Source: Voacanga thouarsii (taxonomy: Eukaryota > Streptophyta > Magnoliopsida > Gentianales > Apocynaceae). Taken from it: 64,000 nt of DNA. Position numbers and translations under genes: made by a program. The stretch spans positions 248,001-312,000 of the forward strand of contig JANUWF010001691.1 in NCBI GenBank assembly GCA_026120185.1, given 5' to 3'. This document shows positions 11,701 through 23,705 of the stretch, piece by piece; the stretch's first letter is position 1; every line of letters starts with the position of its first letter. Under the pieces are notes generated by a model. That model was not told the origin of the DNA. It worked only from the letters and a program-made list of their open reading frames with translations, and searched no databases.

Positions 11701-13355
11701 CAAAGCTAAAAACCTTGGAAAAAACACTAAAATCGCAAATAATAAGCAAAATCCCTTTCGAAAAATGGAACTTTTTAAACAATGAAACACCTTTCTTGAT
11801 CAGCATTGTCCCAATTCATGACTTAAAGTAAATCCTTCCCTTCAACACTCTACTGCACCCTCCTAGAAAAAATGAAAATAAAGAATAGAAGTTACACAAG
11901 AACCAAGCAAACGAAGAAAAACCTAGGTCACAGAATGTTGTAAAAATGTCACCTATTAAATCTTCTTCTCCTAAGGTACACTATTAAATCTTCCACTACC
12001 AAGATTCAAGCATCACAGTAGGCAAACACATCTAGAGCATAAAAATAGAGAAGGTGTATCAGAGATGGGAGAACCTGAGATGGAGGACTGGAGGAGGTGC
12101 AAGCCACAACAGAAAAGTCGACTGAGATCAGCTAAGTCTGGGCTCAAAGCTTAAGGGCAACAATGGCATGGTAACAATCTAGAAGAAGAGAATAAGGAAG
12201 AGGGCGGCGGTGGCGTGGGGAATAGCAGAAGAGGAAGATGGGTATCGGGTAGGGTTGAATAATGGGTAGAATATTTTATCTTATCTTATATTTTAAAAGT
12301 ATTTTTTTAATTATTTAAGCTAATATAAGATTAACTTATATAAAGCTCTGTTTTTTATTAGGTTTTTTGTTTTTGTTTTGAGCTAACATAAATAAAATAT
12401 AAGTTATATTATTAAATTATTAAATACTATTACTTATTTTATTTTTTGTTCATCAGTTTAATAATATCTCCATTGTTAAATTAATGAACACACTACACTA
12501 AAATATTTTTATATTGTGGTTTCATTTTATTTTGTTGTGATGTTTGCAAGATAAGAGTAATTAATTACTTCTATTCACGTTTAGCTAGTGATTTGCAAAA
12601 CAAAATAGTACAAATCCTAGTTCATGTCCTTCAAAAAAAAAAAAAAAAAAAAAAGAGGAAAAAAAGAACATTTAGACTATGTTTAGATTTAAATCTAAAA
12701 TTTAAACAGATAAATTTAAAATTTGTAATAAAACAAGTAATTACTCTAAGCATCCACAATGTAGTTAATTATTATTGTTATTTAATTTTTGTGTTTAAAT
12801 TTTTTTTAAAAATCAAAATAAATAAGGTCTAAAAATGAGGGACGTGTGCAAATCAAGTAATTAACTCCATATGTAATGAAATTTAGCAAAGAAAAAAAAA
12901 ACTCTATAAATTATAAGAGAGATTAACATGACCCTCAAGCAAATAAAATGCTACATATCTATGTAATATCAATTTAAACTATCAATTTGGAAAAAAACAT
13001 TACTAAATTGGTACGTTATAAATCTTAATATTTCAGTACTTAATTTATAATTTACAAAAAATATTGTGATTATCTAAGGTAGTAGTAAAGGAATAAACTA
13101 TCCAGCTAGATACAGGTTTATAAACCAAGTATTTTTTGCTGATGTCTTTCAAGACATTTAGTGCTTAAAAATAAAATATTTAGAATATTAGATAAATAAG
13201 AATAAATAAAATATACACACATACACTTATTACCATAAATATAAATACTTTAAAATCAATTATTTTATACACACACATACATTTATTATATATGCATATT
13301 ATTTTTTACATACTAATTATATATACCCATATGTTGTGATACACACACACACACA

Positions 13356-13386
<31 letters not shown>

Positions 13387-14299
13387 TTTTTGGGATAAAA
13401 ATCAAAAAGAAGAAAAAATAAAATTACTAGAACAGTTATCAACTGTAATAATACATAATACACACACATATTATACATTTTGATACTTAATGTATATTAA
13501 ATTAAAGTATTTTACTAATTTACTTTTTTTCTTTAGTATTTTCTTTATTAGTTCTATTGGCTTTATTCTGGGGAATTGCCATCCGTAGTTGAGAGGGAGA
13601 AGGGTGATTGATGAAAGGGACGGGTTTGAGCAAGGGGAGAGTGAGAAGAGAGGAATGTCATTGGTTTTGCGGGCAGGAGGGAATGATTGAGTGAAAACTT
13701 GTGGTCCTAAGGGTTTCTTTTGAAAACTTTAGGGACTTAGATATAGTTATCTAAATGAACTAAGTTAAAACAACGTAAAGATTGAAATAATTATTTTAAA
13801 AGTTTGTTCATTTATTTTTACACTTGGCTCGTTATTTTTCATAAGATATTTAAAATTGGTTGTGCTTAAAAAAATTTATGGTCATGATGGTTTCTTTTTT
13901 AGAAACTTTAGGGACTTAAATATAATTATCCAAATGAACTAAGTTAAAAAATATAGGAATTTAAGTATTGACTAAATACATTAATAATTAAATAATATAT
14001 GACCTTAAGTCTCAATATACATTCACATATAACTTGAAAATTTATAAATTTTATCTATAATAGTTAAAATTTATATATGTGCATGTATACAGAAAGACAA
14101 AATGTGATATGGTAATTAAAAGTATGGGATAAAAATAGTAACTTTACTAAGTATTTTCTACTTTTTATACTGAAAACTTTTTATTTTTATAATATTTGTT
14201 GTATATGATGTAAATTTAAAAGTTTATCAATTTGAATATAAAATACAAGAATCAAATTTACGAATATATTGACAACTTATATGCATTAATAAAGATAAT
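8707..14299. other. AT-rich region without a recognisable gene; microsatellites and a diverged direct repeat
   Basis: No frame here resembles a known family. Visible features are (TC)10 followed by (TG)4 at 10781-10808, an A-homopolymer at about 12633-12654, (AC)n then (TC)n at 13341-13382, and a direct repeat of about 48 bp at 13722-13769 and 13901-13949. A GC-richer patch at about 12060-12260 reads on the minus strand like a CT-rich 5' leader, but its longest start-codon frame is only about a dozen codons. The part just right of 8706 should include the CACTA promoter and terminus, but I could not find a CACTA-type end. Confidence 0.5.
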
Positions 14300-15345
14300 T
14301 CGGGTAGAATCCAAGCAAATTCTTGTAGGAAACTATCGAAATTCCTGGGTAGAATCTGGTCGAAATTCCAGAATTTTTGGTGAATAAAATCTGATTTTGT
14401 GTGGCCAAGGTAATCTGAATTGATAAGAAGTGTTCTAAGTGTTTTGAGCTAGGGTTTTATGAGTTGGACTGCACTTAGAAGTGCTGGAATTTCGGACAGC
14501 TTGTGCTTGCACAAGGCTACCGAAATTCTGCTAGGAAAAGGAAGCAAAACCTAGTTGAAGTGGGATTGAAATAAAATCTGATTTGCTAAAGGATTTTGGA
14601 TAAGATTTCCTAATGTTGGAAGAGTTTGAGTTGGGCTAATACTCCTTCAAAAGTGGTGGCACATAGCTGGAAAATTTTCCAAAATTTTAGCTAAGGTTCT
14701 AGGTTCAAAGTCCACAAGGTATCCAACTAGAAAAATAACACTTTAATTCCAACTATCCAATACAAAATCTAGTAAGTTAAAATCAAGCTGGATTTTAATT
14801 ATTCAGCTAGGGTTTTTTTTTTTTCGAAAATCAAAGGTAACAAAAGCTGAAAATGACAATAAACTTTATTCACATCGAAAATCCTTGAATTTAGGAGATA
14901 AATATAGAGACTTATTTCCTTAGAAAAATGACGCTGAAAATTCACTAGGATGGCTAGGGTCTTTTCGGCCAAAACATGGAGGAGTCATGGAAAAGAATTT
15001 TCAAAAAGAAAACTAAGATTCGCAAGAGGTAAGATTAGAACTCGGGTCACCAATGGAAATGACCAACCTCCCCGCTATTCCAAACCAACTCCAATGCTAA
15101 TATTTTCTCTAAGAAATTCTTTCCACCCTAATTCTCATCCTTCCATCTCCTCAACTAAACTTCACTTAACCAACTCTTAGACAACATAATTATTTCACAC
15201 CAAATAAATCAAATGCAAAAGCAACTTTGAAAATCACATGCACCCATGCAAGAATAATTTTAAGATAAAACGCGAAATGCGAAATGCTATGCAATGCATG
15301 ACCTTTTTTCCCATAGTCAAAGGTGGTTTTGGGCAGGGTATTACA
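14300..15345 (-). mobile_element. Truncated long-LTR fragment (minus strand), same family as the LTR at 43895
   Basis: Read on the minus strand from 15345, the sequence begins TGTAATACCCTGCCC and follows the LTR at 43895-45070 block by block, including the motif CTTTGACTATGGG and the stretch with a decayed B-box (GAGTTCTAATCT, 15032-15043). It stops being alignable by eye near 14300, roughly a third of the way through the LTR. Its TG terminus abuts copia gag sequence at 15346. The rest of the LTR and the upstream part of the copia element are missing, which indicates a deletion after insertion. The left boundary is approximate. Confidence 0.75.
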
Positions 15346-15850
15346 GTGGCCCTGCCCAAGACCCAGCCCAAAGACAAACCCAAGGGCAAGTGCTTCAAGT
15401 GTGGACTGAAGGGACACTGGAAAAAGGAGTATCCAGATCTTCAAGCCGAGAAAAACTCCACAGGTAATGTTTTCTTTCTAGAGTCTATATCAATGGTTGG
15501 ATCAACTTTTACGTGAATTGTTGATTCAGAGTTACTGATCATATCTATAACTCCTTGTAGGGGTTTAGAAAGATTAGATGACTCCAGAAGGACGAACATG
15601 GACTATATGTGGGAAATGGAGTACAAGTTTAGGCCCTTGCAGTGGGAGAGCTGGATCTTGTATTTGATTGTAATAGAATAGTGGTTTTGAAAGATATTTT
15701 ATATGTACTTGGATTTCAATCGAATTTGATTTCGGTTGCGAAACTAATAAATCAAGAATATTCTGTATCTTTCCATTCTGGTATTTTTATCAGTAGAGAT
15801 GGATAAAATTTGTGTACTGGGCACATGTATAGTAATCTATTTTTCTTAAA
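15346..15850 (+). pseudogene. Copia gag zinc knuckle and protease remnant
   Basis: The sequence starts in mid-gene with a Lys/Pro-rich stretch and then a retroviral zinc knuckle at about 15391-15432 (CFKCGLKGHWKKEY), in which the last cysteine of CX2CX4HX4C has become Tyr. Further on, decayed protease sequence is seen as VDSE followed by residues matching the usual V-D-S-G-A context. Several stops and frame changes follow, up to about 15850. This is the 5' end of what remains of the copia polyprotein. The LTR fragment at 14300-15345 replaces everything upstream. Confidence 0.75.
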
Positions 15851-15931
15851 CCCTATTAACAATCAATTAAATAGCGTTTGATCTGAACCTTTAACAAGGA
15901 AGAGAAAGACCAATGTCAATACTCTTATTTT

Positions 15932-16762
15932 TTGCATCTAAGGTTGGGTCATATCAATTCAACAACGATTCAGAGGTTGGACCATGATGGGCCCTTGGGC
16001 TTATTGAGATTGGAAAATTGGCCTCAGTATGAGTCCTGCCTGATGGGAAAGATGACCAAAAGGTTGTTTACCCCTAAGGCGGATAGAGTTAAGGAGGTAT
16101 TGAGTCTTGTTCACGCTGATGTGTGTGGTCCCTTGTCTACACCAACTGGAGGAGGTTTTGAGAACTTCATTACTTTCACGGATGATTGTACAATGTTTGG
16201 TTACATTTCCCTAATGAGACACAAGTCTGACTCTTTTAATAAGTTCAAATAGTTTAAGATTGAAGTGGAGCGTCGGACAGGTAAATTGATCAAGATCTTA
16301 CGATCGGATCGTGGTGAAGAGTACTTCCTTGGTGAATTCAGGGACTACATGGTACATCATGGCATAGTATCCCAGCTCTTTGCGCCGGGGACACCCCAGC
16401 AAAACGAAGTAGCTGAGAGAAAGAATAGGACATTGATGGAAATGGTTTGAAGTATGATATCTCATGCTACTCTTCCAGTGTCTTTTTGGGGATATGCCCT
16501 GAAAATAGCGGCATACATTCTGAACTTGGTACCTTCCAAGTCAGTACCTAGGACTCCTTATGAGATGTGGACTGGCCGTAAGGTAAGTCTGAATTATCTC
16601 AGGATATGGGGTTGTCCAACTTATGTACTGGTCAAGGGAGATAAGTTGGAACTAAGATCAGAATTATACTATTTTGTTGGGTATCAAAAAGGGACAAGGG
16701 TGGTTACTTTTATCATCTTAAGGAGCAGAAAGTACTGGTTAGTACCAATGCTAAATACTTAG
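15932..16762 (+). pseudogene. Copia pre-integrase and integrase core
   Basis: Translation in two frames gives LRLGHINSTTIQRL (the GAG-pre-integrase zinc motif region), then VHADVCGPLSTPTGGG, FITFTDDCTMFGYI, and GTPQQNEVAERKNRTLMEMV, followed by [18 protein letters not shown]. This order matches the Ty1/copia integrase with its D, D and E catalytic residues visible (HADVCGP, TFTDD, NEVAERKNR). In-frame stops fall at about 16250 and 16450, and a frame change separates the halves. It would insert retrotransposon cDNA into the genome, but it is dead here. Confidence 0.88.
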
Positions 16763-17040
16763 AAGATTATCAATGCACTTCCACGAAAAGTTCAACTAGG
16801 TTGGAACTGGAGGAGCAGTTATCTTCGGAAGTAACTTTTTCTGACCCGATTGTGGAACAAGAAGAGGCACAGTCTCAAGAGCCTATACATATGGAGCTTT
16901 GTCATAATGGGAGAGTGTCTAAGGTTCTGGAGAGATGGACTGGAGAAGTTTTTGACCTAGTATCCGACCATCAGAAATAAGACCGCAGTAGATACGAGGA
17001 GGCTATTGCTAATGCCGATGTAAATTTGTAGCATGGAGCA

Positions 17041-17690
17041 ATGAAAGTCGAGATTAAGTCTATGTATCTCAATCAGGTTTGGGATCTTGTACCTTCACCT
17101 GAAGGGATAAAACCCATAGGGTGTAAGTGTATATACAAGAGAAAGAGGAGAGTAGATGGGAAGGTGAAAATCTTCAAAGCTTGGCTTGTGGTGAAATGGT
17201 ATACTCAGAAAGAGGGAATCAACTATGAGGAAACCATTTCCCTGGTAGCCATGCTTAAGTCCATCTGTATCCTCCTTACCATCACATGTCATTTTGACTA
17301 TGAGATACGGCAAATGGATGTCAAGATGGCATTTTTAAATGGCCATCTTAGTAAAGACATCTATATGTCCCAACCGGAAGGCTTTATTGCTAAAGGCCAA
17401 GAGCATATGGTTTACAAGCTTAAGAAGTCCATTTATGGACTTAAGCAGGCATCAAGGCATGGAACATTCGTTTTGATAAGACTGTAAAGTCTTATGGTTT
17501 TGTTCCTAACAAGGATGAACCATGTGTGTACAGGAAACTTGAAGGCATTAATGTAGTTTTTCTTGTCGTGCATGTGAATAACACTCTACTCATTGGAAAT
17601 AATGTAAGGTCATTGTCATCTAAAAAGGTTTGTCTATATAGTCAATTTAGTATGAAGGACTTGGGAGAAGCCAGCTACATTCTCGAGATT
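17041..17690 (+). pseudogene. Copia reverse transcriptase with mutated catalytic motif
   Basis: The frame from 17041 reads [20 protein letters not shown], then [13 protein letters not shown] and [15 protein letters not shown], diagnostic of the copia reverse transcriptase domain (RVT_2). A one-base loss near 17460 shifts the frame, which continues with SYGFVPNKDEPCVYRK. The catalytic Y-V-D-D box at 17571-17582 has become H-V-N-N, losing both aspartates that bind metal. Polymerase activity would be abolished even without the frameshift. It continues into RNase H at 17829. Confidence 0.9.
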
Positions 17691-17828
17691 TGACTTCTTA
17701 GAAATAGGAAGCAGAGATTGTTAGGATTATCCCAAGCGACATACATTGACAAGATGTTGGCCAGGTATAGCATGGACTAATGCAAGGGAGCTCTAATTCC
17801 TTGTAGATAAGGGCTGTCATTTTCTTCG

Positions 17829-18510
17829 ATGGACTATCCTAAGTCTCAAGAAAAAAATGACTGGATGAGTAGGATTCCATATGCTTCGGCTGTGGAAAGT
17901 CTCATGTACGCCATGCTGTGTATTAGGCCAAATACCTGCTTTACCATAAGCTTAGTTAGCAGATATCAGTCAAACCCTAGGGAGGTTCATTGGCAAGCTA
18001 TAAAGCATATACTCAAGTACCTCAAGGGAACGAGAGATTATATACTGGTTTACCGGGCTAATGACTTGGTTCCTACAGGATACACAGACTCAGACTTCTA
18101 AGCGGATAAGAATGAGAGAAAATCTACTAGGGGATATATCTTCACCTTGTCTGGAGGAGCTATTTCATGGAGGAGTATTAAGCAATCTTGCATTGCTGAC
18201 TCAACTATAGACGCTGAGTATGTGGCAGCTTCGGAGGCATCCAAGGAAGCAATATGGCTCCGAAAGTTTCTTTCAGAACTTGGAGACATGCCACACATGG
18301 ACAAGCCGATTGTGAAGTATTACAACAACACTAGAGCAGTATCATAATCTAAAGAAACTCAGAACCACAAGAAGGGGAAGCATATCGAGAGAAAGTACCA
18401 CATGATCTGGGATTTCATCCAGAGACGGGAAGTCGTGATGGAATAGATTACCTATGAGAACAATCTAGCAGATCCATTCACCAAGTCTTTAATTGAGAGA
18501 GTCATCAAGA
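17829..18510 (+). pseudogene. Copia RNase H domain and polyprotein C-terminus
   Basis: The frames give MSRIPYASAVESLMYAMLC, then HWQAIKHILKYLKGTRDY, then GGAISWRSIKQSCIADSTID and AEYVAASEASKEAIWL, and finally a diverged NNLADPFTKSL. This is the copia RNase H and the usual polyprotein end (ADPFTK). Stops interrupt it at about 18100 and 18345. The polypurine-like stretch just before the 3' LTR is at about 18561-18576. Confidence 0.9.
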
Positions 18511-18576
18511 GACACTTAGACGCCATAAGGGTGGGCACTTATGGACTTACTTAGTCTTAAAGTGCAAGTGGGATAT

Positions 18577-19979
18577 TGTTAGGATGTATGCCCTCTTAGA
18601 CTAGGTTTCTAATGTAAAAATCGAATGTTTTAATAAAAGAATTTATTTTTAGAAATTATTTAGGAATTTACAATTTTATTTGTGCACAATTACGTTTGGA
18701 AAAGACCCATTATTTTTAAGGAAGTGGTCTATGTAAATGAAGGTCTTTCACAGTAAGGTATGGATCATGAATTACTTAACACATAAACATTCGTTCTTAA
18801 CCAATTGATGAGAATATGAATCTTATCATGTCGAAGTTATTGTGTTGTGAATTCTAAATGGGGAATGGCATACCTTTAGCCAGTGAGTAGTCTACTCACT
18901 TCATGACATAAGTATATTTTGAATACGTAGAACAAGACATGTAGTAGTGGTTTCTAAAAGTACTATATGGTAGAAACCTAGACTACTACTGCTGCAGCGT
19001 GGACTAGTACTTTATGACTTGAGTATGAGTTGGTGGTCAGACGAAGCTGGAAGCATATACTTTGATATGCTATAGTTGAGGTTCTGTCGTAGGGCCAATA
19101 TACTTGCATGTTGGGTATATGTGACTAGTTAGTTAAGACAGACCTGTACAAGATAGTTTATATACTACATCACCCATTGTGGTTGTTTAAATAATCTAAA
19201 TATCCAGGGGCCCTGGGAAATATGATTTGGATATTTGTTTTAGGGTAGCTCACTTGGAAACGGAAATAATCCAAGAAGTCGTGGATCATTGGACTAAAGG
19301 CCTAAGGATGGTATATGTTATTTAGAGATGTGATAGTACACTTCTTCCTCTCTGAATGTACGATGATGTATAGAGGGGTATTTTAGTTATTACACCTGTA
19401 GGTCGGATACTTTACTAACGCAACACTGTTCTTGGGGACAATATTTGGTTATGGTGATATTTAGAATTATTCAAAATGCAAAATATAGCTATTTATATGG
19501 CAAGGGTATTTTGGTCATTTTAGTAGCCAAGGCGGTGTGTCTTTTGGTCCCCAGTATAGACTGTCTGTCCTAATTAAATCTGGGCTAAGGAATTGATTTT
19601 CAATTAAATGGAATTTATTTTATTTAAGTAGCCTAATTTAGTTTTTGGGCTAGAATAAAATAAAGGTCTATGGAGAGAGAATTAATAAAATTAGTTTAGT
19701 AGGTTAATTAATTATTCAGAGCTTTGGTCTAGTTTGAATAATTAAAGATTCACCTCTGACTAAACTAATATAGGCTTATTAATTAGACTAGTTTATTAGG
19801 GCTGGAAAATTAATTATTAATTGGGCTATTTAGGAGGTTCTAATTAGAATAATTAATTAAGCCCAAAAAGTTAAACTAAAAGTCCAATGGCCCAGTCCAA
19901 TTTAACATAGGGTTTTATTTAGGTTAAACAGGAGGATTAGAAATAACGTGGTTGTTAGAACATAAACACTCTGAGAAGG
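18577..19979 (+). mobile_element. Copia 3' LTR, first part
   Basis: The LTR starts TGTTAGGATGTATGCCC right after the polypurine-like tract. It matches, in reverse complement, the solo LTR at 35421-37162 over its whole length, for example the block around 19880-19950 against 35850-35930. It is broken at 19979 by Ty3 element A, whose left duplication is GAAGG (19975-19979) and right duplication GACGG (33222-33226). The LTR resumes at 33227. The solo copy supports GACGG as the original sequence, so the left copy carries one mutation. Confidence 0.9.
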
Positions 19980-20847
19980 TGATGAGACTTTGGTTCATCA
20001 TGGATGTCAAGATCAAGGAGGGGGAGACGTGACCATGCAAGAACTCAAGCCGACAGAAAAGACGGACGAAACTCGACCAAAAAGGAGGCCTCTAGAGGAC
20101 GGTCGGTGCCGGCTGCATTCTGCATAACAACGACTTTATTCTTCCATTTGACTGCCCGAAGACAGATCACAATCGGCACCGGCTGTGGTGTCGAAACCGG
20201 CGCTAGCTCCATCTTGGGCAGCCGCCGGCTGCCCCGGGTTTTTTTATGTTTTCTCTATTTTTCTCCAATTTTCATTGTTTGTAAAGACTTATTATGATAC
20301 TAAATTGTAATAGAACCTCAGGGATTACTTAGCTAGGGTTAGGGTAGTATAAATAGGACCCTTAGTGATTTGACAACATAATTCACACACTTTAATTCAA
20401 GTTTGAGAGAGAATCTTGGGAGGCCATAGCCTCCTTGTTCATCTTGTTCAAGACCATACTTAAGGGTTAGTCCTCCTTATGAATGAGTCTATAAATCTTT
20501 TGGATAATCCAATGTTGTTTTTTCTTTAAATGGGTCTTAGTTGGTTTGTTCTTCTAAGGTTTGTTTGAATTCCAATATTTGGTTACCTATTTTCTCTATT
20601 CTATTTGTTCTTGTTTGACTTTGTTGCTTCAAGGATATTGGGAAGAGATTATAGTAGAACTTTCTACTTTTCTTAAGGGTCTTTGAAGATTAGTTCTTCA
20701 AGGGTTTGAAAGAGGGTAGGTTGTTATTTCACTTTCTCATTTTTGTCGCTAGAAGAATCTCTGTTTTGGTCCCATTTAGTTGAGCTAAACACATACTCAA
20801 CTAAACCACTCACAACACCCAGAAAAAGCCCACACAATATCATATCA
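19980..20847 (+). repeat. Element A 5' LTR (868 bp)
   Basis: It begins TGATGAGACT and ends CATATCATATCA-like (CA at 20846-20847). The matching 3' LTR is 24300-24447 plus 32487-33221, about 883 bp. The body holds GC-rich GGTGCCGGC and GGCGCT blocks at 20100-20235, then a T-rich tract and a TATA box. The two LTRs are clearly diverged by eye, so insertion was not recent. A short open frame at 20004-20297 lies wholly inside the LTR and is not considered a gene. Confidence 0.88.
20348..20356 (+). promoter_or_regulatory. TATA box of element A 5' LTR
   Basis: TATAAATAG follows a GTTAGGGTAG stretch and is repeated at 32721-32728 in the 3' LTR (TATAAATA). The position, about 370 bp into the LTR with the 3' part downstream as the transcribed R-U5 region, fits a pol II LTR promoter. 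Confidence 0.6.
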
Positions 20848-20854
20848 AAGAGTT

Positions 20855-20867
20855 TGGTATCAGAGCA
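20855..20867 (+). other. Primer-binding site for initiator tRNA-Met (element A)
   Basis: TGGTATCAGAGCA lies 7 bp after the LTR end and is a perfect 13-nt complement to the 3' end of plant initiator tRNA-Met, the usual primer for many plant LTR retrotransposons. Confidence 0.9.
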
Positions 20868-21748
20868 AGGAAAAGCTTGATTCCAATCAAAGCTTGAAAG
20901 CAAGAAAATGAGCCCCATAAAGTTGAAGAAAAAGAAAATAAAGAAAATTCCGTACCTAAAAAACATGCTCCAAAAATGTCATGAAATTTTTGCTATTTCT
21001 TGATTTTTCTCTTGGGAAATTGCTCCTTGATTTTAATATAATCATTGAGAACAAATTTTTCTTGTGCTTGTGATAAAATTTGGCTTGCATATGAGTGAAA
21101 ATGTTGGTTGTTCTTAAGTGACGGGATTGCAGCTAAGGTGTTTGATAAATGTTCCATGAGAATACTTTTGGCTATAGTTAGGAACTTTGATTCTTCATTC
21201 TTATTCCTTTGGATATTGGGATTTAGTATATCACTTTATTGTTGAATTCCATGCTCATTGAACTCAACTTATTTAGTGCACACTTGTGATCATCTTGTTC
21301 TTCATAATTCTAGTTCTAGTTGTTCTAACTAATTCTTGTTTGTTTCTTACTTAGAAGTGTTTCTTGTGTGTCTAGTGTTTGTTCTTGTGTTGATTGAGTC
21401 CACATTTCTTGAAATTCTTGATTAAAACTTGTTTACTAGAGGTGCCCAACAAGTGTTTGTTGAATTTCCCCTAAGACTCCCTAATTGGAAAATTCTTTTG
21501 ATTTGTGTGATTCACTAAGTTGGACTAAAATATTAGCTACTGGGAAGAATTGGGATTGACAAAAAGGCTTGAGTATTGAGAAAAAAAGGTAAGAGGGTGA
21601 GCCTATTACTAAAAGAGCCTAAGAGAGCAAACACGAGCGTAGAGTGACCAATCCTTGAGAACCGACACGCAATGAAGCGAAGTGAGGAATTATTTTTTTC
21701 CTAAACTCTTTTGTTTTGCCAGTATAAGTAAGTAAATATTCCATCACT
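20868..21748 (+). other. Untranslated leader of element A
   Basis: T-rich leader between the primer-binding site and gag with no long frame. The end (about 21590-21740), with a run containing GAGAGCAAACACGAG, resembles the stretch before the gag of element E at 52790-52900. This supports kinship between A and E. Confidence 0.6.
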
Positions 21749-23705
21749 ATGGCCCATGATTAAGAGATCTCTAGGCCTAACCCAAGTGGCCCTAGTAGAC
21801 CTCAAGAAGAACAAATTGATACTAGGGATTTGCGTGAAGACTTGCAAACTATGATGAGGACTATGCAAAGTGAGTTCCAAAACATGACAAGGGTATTGAT
21901 AAAGCATCTTGGACAATCTTCTACCGTCACACAAAGGAGAGGCCAAGGACGATTTGAAGTACTTAGCCTAAGGATGAGGGATGGTGATGCCTATACTCCT
22001 CCGTTAAATGCCCAACAAGGGGAAGAGTGGGATGAGCACTCTATTGGGGTATTCTAACAAGCTCCTATGAGAGGGGGAAGACATGGTATGAGAGGAGGAC
22101 GAGGTAGAGGCCAAGAAAGGAATGGTGAGAACAAACTAAGGGGGTTAGAAAGAGAGTTTGAGAGAATTGATGAATGGTATGAGGGGGAACAAGTTGAAGC
22201 CTTTGGGGAACACAATAGAGGATGGGGCAATATAGGAGGTAGGAGAGAAAGCAATGGTGAGAAGAGGGAGTTCAACCACATTAAATTCAAGGTGCCCATA
22301 TTCTATGGCAAGAGTGACCCCGAAGTATATTTCGAGTAGGATAGCAAGATGGAGATCTTCCTAGAAAGTCATACCTATAGTAAGAGGTCAAAAGTGAGGT
22401 TGGCTATTTTTGGATTTTCGGAGTATGCTTTGGTTTGGTGGGAGCAAGTTAGTGCACAAAGGAGTCAAATGGGAGTGGAAACCATGGCTAGTTGGAATTT
22501 GTTGAAAGATATGATGAGGGTAAGGTTTATACCACACCATTACTACAATGATCTTTATCAAATGCTCTAATCACTCAAGCAAGGGAACAAGAGTGTAGAA
22601 GATTACCATAAAGAGATGGAAGTAATGTTGATGAGATCTCAAATTAATAAGGATCGTAGAGCAACAATAGCAAGGTTCTTGGGAGGATTAAATAGGAAAA
22701 TTGCAAATTTGGTAGAATTGCATCCCCATGATCAAATGGAGGACATGGTACATTCCTCTATGAAGATTGAGAGGCAATTAAAGAGAAGGGAATTTACTAG
22801 ACCACCACTTCTAAACCCCAACACTACAAGCAAGGTACTATTTAAGAAGGATGAAACCCCTAAGCCATTCTAAAGGGAATTCAACAAACCAAGGGAGGCT
22901 TGGAAACCTAGAGAGGATTGAAAGCCTATGGAGGATTGCAAACCTAGGGAAGGATGGAACAAGGACAAGGGAAAAGCCATAAAGAGGCCACAATGGAATA
23001 GGGATATCAAGTGTTTTAAGTATCTTGGATATGGACATACTTCCCATGATTGTCCAAGCAAGAGAACAACGTATACTAATCCTTATGATGAGGTTTCTAC
23101 CGACGAAGAAGAAAATGGAGAAAGGTACCAAGGAGACCAAGAGGGAAATGGAGATGAGGAAAGTGATGAAAGGGAAGTAGTTGATCAAGAATACTCTTTG
23201 GTGGGAGTCACAAGAAAGTCATTGAATTCACAAGCCATTGAGGATCAAGATCACCAACAAAAAAAGAACATTTTCTATACTAGGTGTCTAATCAACAAGA
23301 CTCCATGTAGTGTCATTGTGGATAGTGGGAGTTGCACTAACGTGATTAGAGTAAACTTGGTCAAAGAATTGGACATAAGTTGGATTAAATACCCCAAGCC
23401 CTATAAATTACAATAGTTGAATGATAGCGGGGAAATGAGAGTAAACAAATAAGTTTTGGTGTCCTTTGAGATGGGGAAATACAAGGATGATGTGCTATAT
23501 GATGTGGCACCCATGTAAGTGGGCTGCTTGCTTCTAGGGAAGCCTTGGCAATATGATAGGTATGTAAAGTATGATGGGAGAAATAATACTTATTCCCTAC
23601 TTAAGGAGGGAACTAAGTTTACACTCACCCCCATGGCCCTTAGTGAGGTGAACAAAGATAAAAGAATCATGAAGGAGGGAGAAAAGAAGAAGGGAGCACA
23701 AGATG
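21749..23705 (+). pseudogene. Ty3 gag and aspartic protease (element A)
   Basis: One frame runs from ATG at 21749 to about 23700 with several in-frame stops. It contains a Gly/Arg-rich stretch (MRGGRGRG), then the retrotransposon gag core with LAIFGFSEYALVWWEQV, MMRVRFIPHHYYNDLYQML and KSVEDYHKEMEVMLMRSQ. A zinc knuckle follows at about 23011 (CFKYLGYGHTSHDCP, second Cys now Tyr). The protease active-site motif IVDSGSCTNVI is at 23315-23347 (DSG at 23321). After an A-homopolymer near 23706 the frame shifts. Gag packages the RNA and the protease processes the polyprotein. Stops make both inactive. Confidence 0.88.

Noticed and set aside
12485..12500. CACTACACTA at 12490 as a CACTA terminus
   Set aside because: No subterminal repeats or partner end with a 3-bp duplication was found. 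The word alone is too short.
20004..20297. 97-codon frame in the element A LTR
   Set aside because: Lies wholly inside the LTR, in the GC-rich block, and is not kept in the 3' LTR copy.
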